This document shows positions 18,434-27,420 of a DNA stretch of 64,000 bases, in pieces. The stretch is from Olsenella sp. An188. Lineage in GTDB: Bacteria; Actinomycetota; Coriobacteriia; Coriobacteriales; Atopobiaceae. The stretch lies in NCBI RefSeq assembly GCF_002160255.1, contig NZ_NFKF01000001.1, positions 434,001 through 498,000 of the forward strand, in the 5' to 3' direction. Both the position numbers and the translations under genes were made by a program. The notes beneath the pieces are model-generated. The model searched no databases. It saw only the letters and a list, made by a program, of their open reading frames with translations, and was not told the origin of the DNA. How positions within the stretch are numbered: the first letter of the stretch is position 1; each line of letters starts with the position of its first letter.

Positions 18434-20122
18434 ATGATCGAGGTCTCAGGCATCCGCGTTGGGCTTCAGGAGCTCGACGGGTCCGACGCCGCCGAGCTCT
18501 CCGCGTGCCGCCGCGCGCTGGCACGCCGCCTGCGCATCGGCGAGAAGGACCTCGCGTCTGTCACGCGCCGGCGCCGCTCGATCGACGCCCGCAAGCGCGG
18601 CGAGGTGCATCTCACCTTCACGCTGCGTGCCGAGCTCGCGGGCGGCCAGGACGCCGAGCGGGCGCTCCTGCGTCGCCTCTCCAGGCACCGCGCCGAGAAG
18701 AACGTGCGGGTCGTGGACGAGGAGCCGTACGGCTTCCCCGAGGTCGTCCCGAGCGCGCCGGCCCTGCGGCCCGTGGTGGTGGGCGCCGGCTGCGCGGGGC
18801 TCTTCTGCGCGCTCTCGCTCGCGCGCGCTGGGCTCGAGCCGCTGCTCGTGGAGCGCGGCGACGACGCCACGCGCCGTGGCGAGGTCGTGCGGCGCCACGA
18901 CGAGACGGGCGAGCTCGACCCCGAGAGCAACATCCAGTTCGGCGTGGGCGGCGCGGGCACCTTCTCAGACGGCAAGCTCCAGACCGGCACGCGCAGCCCG
19001 GCGCACCGGCTCATCTTGGAGGAGTTCGTCGCGGCGGGCGCGCAGCGGGAGATCCTCTGGGACGCCAAGCCTCACGTGGGAAGCGACGTGCTGCCCCGCG
19101 TTGTCGACGAGCTCGTGCGCCAGATCGAGGCGGCGGGCGGCGAGGTGCGCTGCCGCTGCAGGATGGTCGACCTCGACGTCACGGGAGGGCGCGTGCGCTC
19201 GGTGACGCTCGCGCAGGCCGGGGAGGACGGCTCGGTGCGCGAGGAGCGCGTCTCCGCGAGCTGCGTGGTCATGGCCTGCGGGCACTCGGCGCGCGACGTC
19301 TTCGAGCTGCTGCGCGAGCGCGGCGTGGCGATGGAGCGCAAGACCTTCGCCATGGGCGTGCGCATCGAGCACCTGCAGGCAAGCGTCGACCGCGCGCTCT
19401 GGGGCAGCGCCGCGGGCCACCCCGCGCTCGGCGCCGCGCCCTACAAGCTCTCCTGCCACCTGCCGTCCGGCCGCAGCGCCTTCTCGTTCTGCATGTGCCC
19501 CGGCGGCTACGTGGTCTCCGCCGCGAGCGAGCCGGGCGGCGTCTGCACCAACGGCATGAGCCTCTCGGACCGCGCGGGGACAAACGCCAACTCGGGGCTG
19601 CTCGCCAACGTCTTCCCGGACGACCTTCCCGGCGACGACGTGCTCGCCGGCGTGGAGCTGCAGCGGGCCTGCGAGCGCGCCGCCTTCGCCGCGGGCGGCG
19701 GCGCCTTCGTCGCCCCCGCGCAGCTCGCGGGCGACTTCCTGGCGGGCGCTCCGTCGAGCGCGGGCGGCGAGGTCGTCCCCACCTACCCGCGCGGCGTCGC
19801 CTGGGGCAAGGTGGGCCCCTGCCTACCCGACTACGTGAGCGAGACCCTGCGCGCGGCGATCCCCCAGATGGGCCGGCGCCTGCGCGGCTTTGACGCGGCC
19901 GACGCCGTGCTCACGGGCGTGGAGACGCGTTCGAGCTCACCGGTGCGCGTGACGCGGGGCGCCGACGGCCAGAGCGTGAGCGTGAGCGGCCTGTGGCCCG
20001 TAGGCGAGGGCGCCGGCTACGCGGGCGGCATCATGAGCGCGGCGACCGACGGCATCCTTGCGGCCGAGAAGATCGTGGCGACGTACGCCTCGCACGGGAC
20101 GGGCGGCCGCGAGCTGAGGTGA
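18434..20122 (+). CDS. FAD-dependent dehydrogenase, COG2509 type
   Basis: The protein (562 residues) has an N-terminal alpha/beta domain of about 100 residues (ALARRLRIGEKDLASVTRRR), then a FAD fold PVVVGAGCAGLFCALSLARAG, the segment ESNIQFGVGGAGTFSDGKL and a C-terminal PVGEGAGYAGGIMSAATDG that closes the cofactor site. This matches the uncharacterised COG2509 dehydrogenases found in many anaerobes. The ATG at 18434 follows GAAAGGA; the very long upstream frame is a shadow of the previous gene. A GNAT gene follows after five bases. Substrate unknown. Confidence 0.88.
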   Translation: MIEVSGIRVGLQELDGSDAAELSACRRALARRLRIGEKDLASVTRRRRSIDARKRGEVHLTFTLRAELAGGQDAERALLRRLSRHRAEKNVRVVDEEPYGFPEVVPSAPALRPVVVGAGCAGLFCALSLARAGLEPLLVERGDDATRRGEVVRRHDETGELDPESNIQFGVGGAGTFSDGKLQTGTRSPAHRLILEEFVAAGAQREILWDAKPHVGSDVLPRVVDELVRQIEAAGGEVRCRCRMVDLDVTGGRVRSVTLAQAGEDGSVREERVSASCVVMACGHSARDVFELLRERGVAMERKTFAMGVRIEHLQASVDRALWGSAAGHPALGAAPYKLSCHLPSGRSAFSFCMCPGGYVVSAASEPGGVCTNGMSLSDRAGTNANSGLLANVFPDDLPGDDVLAGVELQRACERAAFAAGGGAFVAPAQLAGDFLAGAPSSAGGEVVPTYPRGVAWGKVGPCLPDYVSETLRAAIPQMGRRLRGFDAADAVLTGVETRSSSPVRVTRGADGQSVSVSGLWPVGEGAGYAGGIMSAATDGILAAEKIVATYASHGTGGRELR

Positions 20123-20127
20123 GCGAC

Positions 20128-20604
20128 ATGGCAGAAATCCTCCCCATGACCGAAGCGGACCTGGAGGCAAAGGCGCGCCTGCACGTGAGGTGCTGGCACG
20201 AGACGTACGAGGGTCTCGTCCCTCAGGCTTGGCTCGACGAGAACATCACCTACGGGCGCATGCTCGCCCGACAGCGCAGGATCGGCTGGGAGCGCGTGCT
20301 GCTCGCCTGGGACAGAGGCGTGCCCGTGGGCTTTGCGAGCTGGGAGGACGAGGCGCGCGCCTGGGCGGGGCGCCGGGGCGTCTCCGAGGTCTCCTCCATC
20401 TACCTGCTGCGCTCCCATCAGGGACGCGGCGTGGGGAGGGCGCTCATGGAGGCCGCGCTCGAGCGCTGCGCGCACGAGAGCGTGGCGCTCCTCGTCCTCG
20501 CGGGAAACGACCGCGCGATCGGCTTCTACGAGCACCTGGGCTTCTCGCTCACCGGGCGAAGCGTTGCGGACGAGCCGCTCACCGAGCTCGAGATGTTGCG
20601 GTGA
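20128..20604 (+). CDS. GNAT-family N-acetyltransferase
   Basis: This is a 158-residue acetyl-CoA-dependent acyltransferase. Motif A is SSIYLLRSHQGRGVGRALMEAALE, containing the Q-x-x-G-x-G acetyl-CoA loop, and motif B is NDRAIGFYEHLGFSLTGRS. The N-terminus, ARLHVRCWHETYEGLVP, is typical of the group that modifies small amines or protein N-termini. I start at the ATG at 20128, six bases after the previous stop, with GAGGTGAG upstream. Co-transcription with the COG2509 gene is likely. It converges on the PTS IIB gene with a 16-base gap and no obvious terminator. Substrate unknown. Confidence 0.88.
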   Translation: MAEILPMTEADLEAKARLHVRCWHETYEGLVPQAWLDENITYGRMLARQRRIGWERVLLAWDRGVPVGFASWEDEARAWAGRRGVSEVSSIYLLRSHQGRGVGRALMEAALERCAHESVALLVLAGNDRAIGFYEHLGFSLTGRSVADEPLTELEMLR

Positions 20605-20620
20605 TGACGCCGGCGGCGCG

Positions 20621-20902
20621 TCACGCAAAGCGCAGGACGTCCACCAGCTTGGCGAGCTCTTCCTCCTGGTTCATGCCGGTGAGGAAGGCGACGCCGCTCA
20701 CCACGGGCACGTCGTAGGTCTTCTCGGTGCTCACGACCGGGACGAAGACGTCCGCGTCGGCGAGCGCGTCGTCGAGCTGGTCGACGCCCACGGCGACGAC
20801 CTCGGCCTCCACGCCCTCCGCCTCCAGGAGCCGGGTGAGCTTGGCCGCCACCATCTCGGAGGTTGCCACACCGGACCCGCACGCCACCACGATCTTTGCC
20901 AT
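20621..20902 (-). CDS. PTS IIB component, galactitol (GatB) type, orphan
   Basis: The 93-residue protein is a phosphotransferase-system IIB domain. The phospho-accepting cysteine lies in KIVVACGSGVATSEMVAAKL at the N-terminus, the GatB-type P-loop. It would pass phosphate from a IIA to sugar carried by IIC, but no IIA or IIC gene is near. Instead it starts one base after the stop of a lipase-like hydrolase gene and is in the same operon. It may serve a IIC encoded elsewhere or have a regulatory role. The ATG at 20902 is preferred over a longer frame because homology begins there. Confidence 0.85.
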   Translation of the reverse strand: MAKIVVACGSGVATSEMVAAKLTRLLEAEGVEAEVVAVGVDQLDDALADADVFVPVVSTEKTYDVPVVSGVAFLTGMNQEEELAKLVDVLRFA

Positions 20903-20903
20903 C

Positions 20904-22112
20904 TCAGCCCTCCGAGACCTCGTTGTCCGAACTTTTCCCGTCTCCTGCAATTCTACCCGGCAGGAGCGCCTCCAAGTCGGGCAGGCGCAGGGGCTCGAGC
21001 TCCGGCACCTGCGGCAGGCTCACGTCGGGCACGAAGGAGCGTACGAGAAGTGCCAGCGCCCGCGTGATGTGGCCGCGCTGCTCGGGCTCGAGCCGGGCGA
21101 CCTCGCGCAGCATGGCCGGCACGCTCGTCTGCCAGCGCTCCCCTAGCTCCCCGAAGGTGTCCTCCCCTCCTGCCGCAAAGACCGAGAAGAGCGCGTCGAC
21201 GAACCCCTCGCGCTCGGCGTGCGTCATGCTCGCGATCCACTGGTTGAGGCTCTCGTCGAGGAAGGAGGCGCCCCGGGCAAGCCCCTCGTGTCGCACGAAG
21301 TCAGCCCCCTCGACCACCCACGAGAAGGGGTCGTGCTGGGCGAGGGCCGTCGTCGAGGACTCGACCACGGCGTAGTCCTCCTGGCGCTCGAAGAGCATGC
21401 CGATCACGGACGAGTGCGGGACGGTCTTTGAGACGAGGTGCGCGCGCTCGCGCCACGCCTCGTCGGCGAGCGCCTCGGAGGTGAAGCCCGGGCCGTCGTG
21501 CGAGAAGACGCGCTCGATGCGCGCCGCCAGCTCGCCCGGGCAGCGCGCCGCGGCGTACACGGCAAGGTTCCCGCCCTTGGAGTGCCCGCCGAGGTAGAGG
21601 GGCCCGTCCACGGACGGCGCCACGCGCTCGAGGTAGCGGACGGCGGCGAGCTGGGAGGGCACGCCCGTCTCGAAGGCCATGTTGAAGTCCTCCTTCCACC
21701 CCACGAGCGTGTTGTCCGTGCCGCGGAAGGAGACGTAGGCCCCGCCGCCGGGGAGGCGCAGCGTGCAGGCGCTGAACTGCTTCTCCTGGGTCTCGCTGAA
21801 GTCGTCCTCGTAGTCGCTCACGCGCAGGCCGCGCAGGCGCGGGCTGGCGACGGCGGCCGCGAGCAGGCGCACGAGCCCCTCCGGGTCCCAGAGGCCCCTC
21901 GTCATGGGCTCGAACCACTCGGCGCGGAAGAGCTCTCCGAGCGCCATCCCCTCGTGCGTGCGCGCGCGGCTCGCCTCCTGGGGGAGCCGGTAGTACGAGA
22001 GGCACGAGAGCACGAGGCTGTCCACGTCGCCGAGCGGCCGCTCGTCGAGCCCCTCGAACTCGCACGCCAGGTAGCCCCGGATGTTCCTCTCCTCGACGAG
22101 ATGCCCTGACAT
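20904..22112 (-). CDS. DUF2974 (Mbeg1-like) alpha/beta-hydrolase
   Basis: This 402-residue protein of the DUF2974 family has a lipase-like fold. The nucleophile elbow GGHSKGGNLAVYAA lies around residue 180, preceded by YVSFRGTDNTLVGWKEDFNM, the oxyanion strand typical of class 3 lipases. An aspartate in SHDGPGF and a later histidine would complete the triad. There is no signal peptide, so it acts in the cytoplasm unless exported by another route. The N-terminal part has NIRGYLACEFEG and DSLVLSCLSYYRLP. It lies between uvrB (10 bases upstream) and the orphan IIB. The substrate is unknown. Confidence 0.82.
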   Translation of the reverse strand: MSGHLVEERNIRGYLACEFEGLDERPLGDVDSLVLSCLSYYRLPQEASRARTHEGMALGELFRAEWFEPMTRGLWDPEGLVRLLAAAVASPRLRGLRVSDYEDDFSETQEKQFSACTLRLPGGGAYVSFRGTDNTLVGWKEDFNMAFETGVPSQLAAVRYLERVAPSVDGPLYLGGHSKGGNLAVYAAARCPGELAARIERVFSHDGPGFTSEALADEAWRERAHLVSKTVPHSSVIGMLFERQEDYAVVESSTTALAQHDPFSWVVEGADFVRHEGLARGASFLDESLNQWIASMTHAEREGFVDALFSVFAAGGEDTFGELGERWQTSVPAMLREVARLEPEQRGHITRALALLVRSFVPDVSLPQVPELEPLRLPDLEALLPGRIAGDGKSSDNEVSEG

Positions 22113-22122
22113 GGCCGCCCCC

Positions 22123-24348
22123 CTACTTCCTGCGCGGGCGGTAGCGGCGGCGCGTGGCGTGGGCGCTCCCCTTGCGAGCCCCCGCCTTGAGCCGGGAGAT
22201 GACCTCGTCGGCCGAGCCGCCTTCGACGCGCGTGCGGATCTCCACGATCTGGTCGCGCAGACGCGCGGCCGTCTCGAAGTCCATGGCCTCCGACGCGGCG
22301 GCCATCTCCTCCTCGAGCGCGTCGACCACGTCGGCGAGCTCGCTCGCGGAAAGCTGCATGAGCTCGTCCGCCACGGACCCCGCGACCTGCTCGGACGGCT
22401 CGGCGAGGCTCTCGAACGCGCCGTGGCTGCCCGTGCCGTGGCGGTCGCGCGTCTTGCCCTCAAGCGTGGCCGACGCCTCGGAGATAAACGAGGAGACGTC
22501 GGTGATCGACTTCTTGACGGTGCGCGGGACGATACCGTGCTCCTGGTTGAACGCCTCCTGGATCTGGCGACGGCGCGCGGTCTCCCCGATGGCCGCCCGC
22601 ATGGAGTCCGTGACGGTGTCCGCGTACATGATGACCTCGCCCTGGGCGTTTCTCGCCGCGCGGCCCATGGTCTGGATGAGCGAGCGCCTGTTGCGCAGGA
22701 AGCCCTCCTTATCCGCGTCCAGGATCGCCACGAGCGAGACCTCCGGGATGTCCAGGCCCTCGCGCAAGAGGTTGATGCCCACGAGAACGTCGATCTTGCC
22801 CTGGCGCAGGTCGCGGATGATGTCCACGCGGTCGAGCGTGGCGGTGTCCGAGTGCATGTAGTTGACGCGCACGCCCTCGTCGAGCAGGTGGTCGGTGAGG
22901 TCCTCGGCCATGCGCTTGGTGAGCGTGGTCACGAGCACGCGCTCCTTCTTCGCCACGCGTTCCTTTATCTCCGAGATGAGGTCGTCGATCTGCCCGTGGA
23001 CGGGCCTGACCTCGACCTTGGGGTCGAGAAGCCCCGTCGGGCGGATGATCTGCTCGACCTGCTGCTGCGTGACGGACTCCTCGTAGTCTCCCGGCGTGGC
23101 CGAGACGTAGATGAACTGGGGAACGCGCTCCTCGAACTCGTCGAAGCGCAGCGGGCGGTTGTCGAGCGCGGACGGCAGGCGAAAGCCGTGGTCCACGAGC
23201 GTGACCTTGCGCGAGCGGTCCCCCTCGTACATGCCGCGGATCTGGGGCACCGTGACGTGGGACTCGTCGATGATGCAGACCATGTCCTTGGGGAAGTAGT
23301 CGATGAGCGTGTAGGGCGGCTCTCCCGCCTTGCGGCCGTCCAGGTGGCGCGAGTAGTTCTCGATGCCGTTGCAGTAGCCCATGGTCTCGAGCATCTCGAG
23401 GTCGTAGCCGGTGCGCTGAGCAAGGCGCTGGGCCTCGAGCAGCATGTCGTTCGCCTTGAGCTCGGCCACGCGCCCCTCGAGCTCCTCGGCTATGGTCTTG
23501 AGGGCGTGGGTGACCTTGGGCCGCTCGGTGACGTAGTGGGAGGCGGGCCAGATGGGGATGGCGTCGAACTCGCGGACGATCTCCCCGGTGACGTTGTCCA
23601 CCTCCGCGATGAGCTCCACCTCGTCCCCGAAGAACGAGATGCGCAGGGGGTTCTCCGCGTAGGGCGGGAAGACGTCGACGGTGTCCCCGCGCACGCGGAA
23701 GGTCCCGCGGGAGAGGTCGTAGTCGTTGCGGTCGTACTGGATGTCTATGAGGCTGTGGATGAGCTCGTCGCGCTCGAGCGGCTCGTCCTTGCTCACGTTG
23801 GGCGCGAGGCCGGCGTAGTCCTGCGGGCTGCCGATGCCGTAGATGCAGGAGACCGACGCCACCACGATGACGTCCCTGCGCGACAGCAGGCTCGAGGTCG
23901 CCTGGTGGCGCAGCTTCTCGACCTCCTCGTTGATCGAGGCGTCCTTCTCTATGTAGGTGTCCGTCTGCGGGACGTAGGCCTCGGGCTGGTAGTAGTCGTA
24001 GTAGGAGACGAAGTAGACCACCGCGTTGTTGGGGAAGAGCTCCTTCATCTCGCTCGCGACCTGGGCCGCGAGCGTCTTGTTGGGCTCCATGATGAGCGTG
24101 GGCCGCCCGAGGCGCTCGATGGTCTTGGCCATGGTGAAGGTCTTGCCCGATCCCGTGACGCCCATGAGCGTCTGGTAGCGAAGCCCGCGCTCCACACCCT
24201 CGGCGAGCCTCTCTATGGCCTGCGGCTGGTCGCCCGCCGGCTCGTAGGGCGAGACCACCTCGAGCCGCTCGCCGCCCTTCTCGCGACCAAAGCGCACGAG
24301 CTCGGCGCCAAAGCGCTCCTGCCCGCCTGCGGACACCGGTCCTCCCAC
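22123..24348 (-). CDS. uvrB: Excinuclease ABC subunit B
   Basis: UvrB is the damage-verifying helicase of nucleotide excision repair. The 741-residue protein carries Walker [15 protein letters not shown], the DNA-gripping beta-hairpin [18 protein letters not shown], the DEAD-like box CIIDESHV, helicase motif VI MGRAARN, and the C-terminal UVR domain ([24 protein letters not shown]) that contacts UvrC. It is slightly longer than most because of an extended C-terminal linker and basic tail ending RRRYRPRRK. The GTG at 24348 follows GGGGGAG. A probable SOS box overlaps its promoter, and an unrelated gene diverges upstream. Confidence 0.98.
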   Translation of the reverse strand: MGGPVSAGGQERFGAELVRFGREKGGERLEVVSPYEPAGDQPQAIERLAEGVERGLRYQTLMGVTGSGKTFTMAKTIERLGRPTLIMEPNKTLAAQVASEMKELFPNNAVVYFVSYYDYYQPEAYVPQTDTYIEKDASINEEVEKLRHQATSSLLSRRDVIVVASVSCIYGIGSPQDYAGLAPNVSKDEPLERDELIHSLIDIQYDRNDYDLSRGTFRVRGDTVDVFPPYAENPLRISFFGDEVELIAEVDNVTGEIVREFDAIPIWPASHYVTERPKVTHALKTIAEELEGRVAELKANDMLLEAQRLAQRTGYDLEMLETMGYCNGIENYSRHLDGRKAGEPPYTLIDYFPKDMVCIIDESHVTVPQIRGMYEGDRSRKVTLVDHGFRLPSALDNRPLRFDEFEERVPQFIYVSATPGDYEESVTQQQVEQIIRPTGLLDPKVEVRPVHGQIDDLISEIKERVAKKERVLVTTLTKRMAEDLTDHLLDEGVRVNYMHSDTATLDRVDIIRDLRQGKIDVLVGINLLREGLDIPEVSLVAILDADKEGFLRNRRSLIQTMGRAARNAQGEVIMYADTVTDSMRAAIGETARRRQIQEAFNQEHGIVPRTVKKSITDVSSFISEASATLEGKTRDRHGTGSHGAFESLAEPSEQVAGSVADELMQLSASELADVVDALEEEMAAASEAMDFETAARLRDQIVEIRTRVEGGSADEVISRLKAGARKGSAHATRRRYRPRRK

Positions 24349-24380
24349 GGCTCCCCCTTCCGTCGTCTCCCTTGGACCCT

Positions 24381-24409
24381 AGTTTACCCCAAAATCCCGA
24401 TTGCAAACA
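24381..24409 (-). promoter_or_regulatory. Candidate uvrB promoter
   Basis: On the minus strand TAAACT (24381-24386) lies 17 bases from TGTTTG (24404-24409). The -35 hexamer falls inside the SOS box, so LexA binding would occlude it. The -35 match is only moderate. Confidence 0.45.
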
Positions 24410-24416
24410 CTTGTTC
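24403..24416. promoter_or_regulatory. Probable SOS (LexA) box between uvrB and the TPR gene
   Basis: The minus strand reads GAACAAGTGTTTGC, one change from the Gram-positive LexA consensus core GAAC-N4-GTTC and 12 of 14 bases identical to the site before uvrA. It overlaps the -35 of both divergent promoters, so one bound repressor could control uvrB and the TPR membrane protein together. Confidence 0.6.
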
Positions 24417-24439
24417 TCATTCAGATTGTGAGATACTGT
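24411..24439 (+). promoter_or_regulatory. Candidate promoter of the TPR membrane protein
   Basis: TTGTTC (24411-24416) and TACTGT (24434-24439) are exactly 17 bases apart, about 50 bases before the ATG at 24489. The -35 lies inside the SOS box shared with uvrB. Confidence 0.5.
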
Positions 24440-24488
24440 CATAGCCAACAGGAACCGATGGGCGAGAAGAGCCTCGAGAGGGGGCCCT

Positions 24489-26780
24489 ATGGGCAGAAAC
24501 GCTGGAGGTGTGCGGCCGCTGCCGCGCTGGTGGGGCGTCGCCGCCGTGGTGCTGGGCGCCGCCTGTCTGCTCGGCGCGCTGGCGCTCGCCGCCGCGCCGG
24601 GGGAGACGCCCTGGCGAGACCAGCGCACCGTGACCCGCAGCGCCATCCTCGGGGTGGCCCTGTGCGTCTCCGGCGTCCTCGCCCTCGCCCGCGCCCGCGG
24701 CTCGGCCCCCTCCGCCGAAAGGCCGCCCGCACCCGCCGGCGTGACCGGCGCCAGGCCCGCCCCCTCCGGCGCCGTAGGGCTCGAGGGCATGCTCAAGCAC
24801 AGCGACGACGTCCTCGCCACCCTGCGCGACCTCGTCTCCCACGCACGCCGCGGCGAGGGCCTCGACGACGTGCTCGAGCTCCTGTCGCGCTCCGGCGTCA
24901 TGGAGTGGGAGGGCGCGCCCGTCGTGCGCGCCAACCGCCTCGGGAGGAACGGCCGCTGGTGGCTCTCGACCCCCGGCGTCGGGCTCGAGCGAGCCGACCT
25001 CGAGCGCCTCGTCGGCATCGAGGCGGCGCTCAACGTGGGCGAGGACCTCGCACGCGCCGGGGGCGGCCCGGGAGGGCTCGACGATCGGGTTGAGGAGGCT
25101 CTTGTCGGCGTCGCCGGGCTCAGGCCGCTCGCCGACAGGAGCCGCGCCTTCCGCGACGACCTTCTCCAGGGGGCCGAGAAGGACGGCGAGTGGTCGTGCC
25201 GGCTGCGCTTCGCGGACGGCGCGGAGGACCTCCCCGCACCCTTCCGCGTGGAGCAGTCGTTCCAGTCCAACGTCGGGGCGGGCCTCGCCTGCGTGGACGT
25301 GTGCGCCCCCTCCCCGGCCTGCTTCGCGTGGGCGGGGGGCACGGCCAGGACGCGCGCCGACCTCGCGAGCCGTCACGCCCTCGGGCTCGCGCTCGCCCTC
25401 GGGCGCGTGGCGCTCGAGTCCAGCAGGCTCGTGAGGCGCGTCGTGGTCAACTGCCACGACCGTGACGAAGAGCGGACCACCCTGCTCTCGCTCGACCTCA
25501 CGCGCGAGGCGCTCGAGAGGCTCTCGCACGCGTCGCTTCGCTCCCTTCCGAGCGACGAGGCGCTTGCGGCGCGGGTGGGCGAGGACGGGTGGCTGCTGCC
25601 CGTCGAGCCCTTCCTGCGCGCAGACTCCCCCGAGGTATGCCCGCCCGAGCGTGGCCGAGCCGTCGAGCTCGACGACACGGAGTGCGGCGGCGCGCTCGCC
25701 TCCGCCTGCGGGGCGCGACGCGTGAGCGACCTCGGCATCATGGAGAAGGCCGGGCGCGAACAGGCCTGGAGGAAGATCGAGGCCAGCCTGCGCGGGACCA
25801 CGCGCGAGGCCGTCTCCGCGCTCGTGGAGCTACGCGGCTCCACCGACGACCTCACCGTCGCCGAGGCGTGTGGGAGGGTGGCAGAGGCGCTCGTCACGGG
25901 CGGCGCCGACGTCTCCGACCACGAGACGCTCGAGCGGCTGTTCGTGGACGGCGGCCCGCTCGCCGACGCCTGCCGACGCGCCTCGAAGGCGCTCGACGGC
26001 GAGCCGGTGCGCGAGGAGCTCGAGCAGGCCCTGGCCGAGCTCGAGCGCGCGCTCGCCCCCGCGGAGGAGACGGGCATCTACCTCGACGACGCCGACTCGG
26101 TCTATCGCTACTTCTGCTCGACGATCGAGCGGGTCGCCTACAACCTGTCGGCGGACGACGGGGGTCGCGCCGTCCGGCTCGTCCCCGACGAGTACTACGG
26201 CGCCCACCTCTACTCCACACGCATCCTCAACCAGCTCGGCCGGCACGACGAGGCCCTTCGCCATGCCGACGAGCTCGTGCGCGTGGCGCCCGCCTGCGCC
26301 GACACCGCACTCTCCCGCGTGCGCTGCCTCGAGGAGCAGTCGAGGGTCTTCGAGGCGGCCGACGCGCTCGTCGGCGCGATCAGGGAGGCCGTCACTCCGC
26401 GCGAGGTCTCGATCTGCTTCTACCGTCTTGCCTACATGGAGTGGAAGCTCGGCCGCAGCGACCTCGCGGTTGCGTGCTACCAGCGCTCGATGGAACACGA
26501 CGACGAGATAGCGCAGGCCGCCAGCGCCGAGCTCGACGACCTTCTGGAGTCCGAGGAGGGACTCGAGCGCCTGAGTGACGAGCGCGTCGCCCCCACGCTC
26601 GAGGCGGCGGGGATTCCGTCCGCAGACCTCGAGCGGCGGCGCCGACAGACGGCGCTCGCCGCAGCCGCCTGCACCGACGCGGGGCTCTTCTCGGTCGCGC
26701 GCCCGCTCGTCGCTGCGCTGCTCACCCACAAGAACGACGACGCGCTCGTCGACGTGCGCAACTCGCTCGTCACCCGGTAA
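24489..26780 (+). CDS. TPR-containing membrane protein of unknown function
   Basis: The 763-residue protein starts with two hydrophobic segments (about 14-34 and 49-66), then a Pro/Ala-rich linker, and a large soluble region. Residues 100-450 have no motif I recognise. From about 560 to 690 there are tetratricopeptide-like helical pairs (HLYSTRILNQLGRHDEALRHADELV; CFYRLAYMEWKLGRSDLAVACYQRSMEHDD). The short hairpin of helices suggests that the bulk faces the cytoplasm. It is divergent from uvrB, and its promoter overlaps the shared probable SOS box, so DNA-damage induction is possible. A CGAGAAG word lies just upstream of the ribosome site. Its 3' end overlaps the convergent transglycosylase gene by 11 bases. 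A role as scaffold or stress adaptor is inference only. Confidence 0.8.
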   Translation: MGRNAGGVRPLPRWWGVAAVVLGAACLLGALALAAAPGETPWRDQRTVTRSAILGVALCVSGVLALARARGSAPSAERPPAPAGVTGARPAPSGAVGLEGMLKHSDDVLATLRDLVSHARRGEGLDDVLELLSRSGVMEWEGAPVVRANRLGRNGRWWLSTPGVGLERADLERLVGIEAALNVGEDLARAGGGPGGLDDRVEEALVGVAGLRPLADRSRAFRDDLLQGAEKDGEWSCRLRFADGAEDLPAPFRVEQSFQSNVGAGLACVDVCAPSPACFAWAGGTARTRADLASRHALGLALALGRVALESSRLVRRVVVNCHDRDEERTTLLSLDLTREALERLSHASLRSLPSDEALAARVGEDGWLLPVEPFLRADSPEVCPPERGRAVELDDTECGGALASACGARRVSDLGIMEKAGREQAWRKIEASLRGTTREAVSALVELRGSTDDLTVAEACGRVAEALVTGGADVSDHETLERLFVDGGPLADACRRASKALDGEPVREELEQALAELERALAPAEETGIYLDDADSVYRYFCSTIERVAYNLSADDGGRAVRLVPDEYYGAHLYSTRILNQLGRHDEALRHADELVRVAPACADTALSRVRCLEEQSRVFEAADALVGAIREAVTPREVSICFYRLAYMEWKLGRSDLAVACYQRSMEHDDEIAQAASAELDDLLESEEGLERLSDERVAPTLEAAGIPSADLERRRRQTALAAAACTDAGLFSVARPLVAALLTHKNDDALVDVRNSLVTR

Positions 26781-27420
26781 TCCCCCCGGGGTAGCTCGAG
26801 CGATAGCCCTCGTAGGCGGCGAGCACGCGCTCGAGGTAGGTGCGGGTCTCCTCGTACTCGATCCCCTCGGGAATGGAGCCCCCGTCGGCGATCCAGCCCT
26901 GCACGGCGGCGAGGCCGGCGTTGTACGCCGCGATGATCTCCTCTCTGCTCGAGAGGTGCTCCTGCAGGTAGCCGAGATAGGCGCACCCGTACTCGACGTT
27001 GGTCGTGGGGTCGGTGAGCTCGGAGGGGTCGTAGGCGGACCCGTCGACGAGCCCCATCTCGGCGAGGCTCTCGGCCGTCGAGGGCATGACCTGCATGAGG
27101 CCCACGGCGCCCGCGTGGCTCACCGCGCCGGCGTCCCAGTCGGACTCGCACTTGATGATCGCGCACACGAGGTCGGGGTCGAGCCCGTGACGCTGCGCGG
27201 CGTCCTCGACGAGGGCCGCGTGGTCGATGCGGTAGACGAGCCTCCACAGCGGCGAGGTGGGCGTCGCGTAGAGGGCCGCGCCCACGCCGACCAGCAGCGC
27301 GCAGGCCACGAGGGCGACGACGATACGCCGAGACGGCCTCGGCCGCCGTGCGCGGGCCCGGGGACGCGCCTGGCGACGCGGCGTCGGGCGGGCGCGGCGG
27401 CGCGCGCTACGCCTTGGCAA
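26770..27420 (-). CDS. Membrane-anchored lytic transglycosylase (SLT family)
   Basis: The 216-residue protein cleaves peptidoglycan glycan strands to give 1,6-anhydro ends. After an Arg/Pro-rich basic tail (residues 1-32) comes one membrane helix (33-51), then a GH23 domain with the catalytic glutamate E92 in IIKCESDWD, the GLMQVMPSTA motif at 107-116 and AAYNAG about 50 residues later. The basic tail followed by the helix puts the enzyme outside the cell. I choose the TTG at 27420, which overlaps the coaE stop by 14 bases; no ATG or GTG lies before the membrane helix. It is probably translated with coaE. Confidence 0.88.
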   Translation of the reverse strand: MPRRSARRRARPTPRRQARPRARARRPRPSRRIVVALVACALLVGVGAALYATPTSPLWRLVYRIDHAALVEDAAQRHGLDPDLVCAIIKCESDWDAGAVSHAGAVGLMQVMPSTAESLAEMGLVDGSAYDPSELTDPTTNVEYGCAYLGYLQEHLSSREEIIAAYNAGLAAVQGWIADGGSIPEGIEYEETRTYLERVLAAYEGYRSSYPGGITG

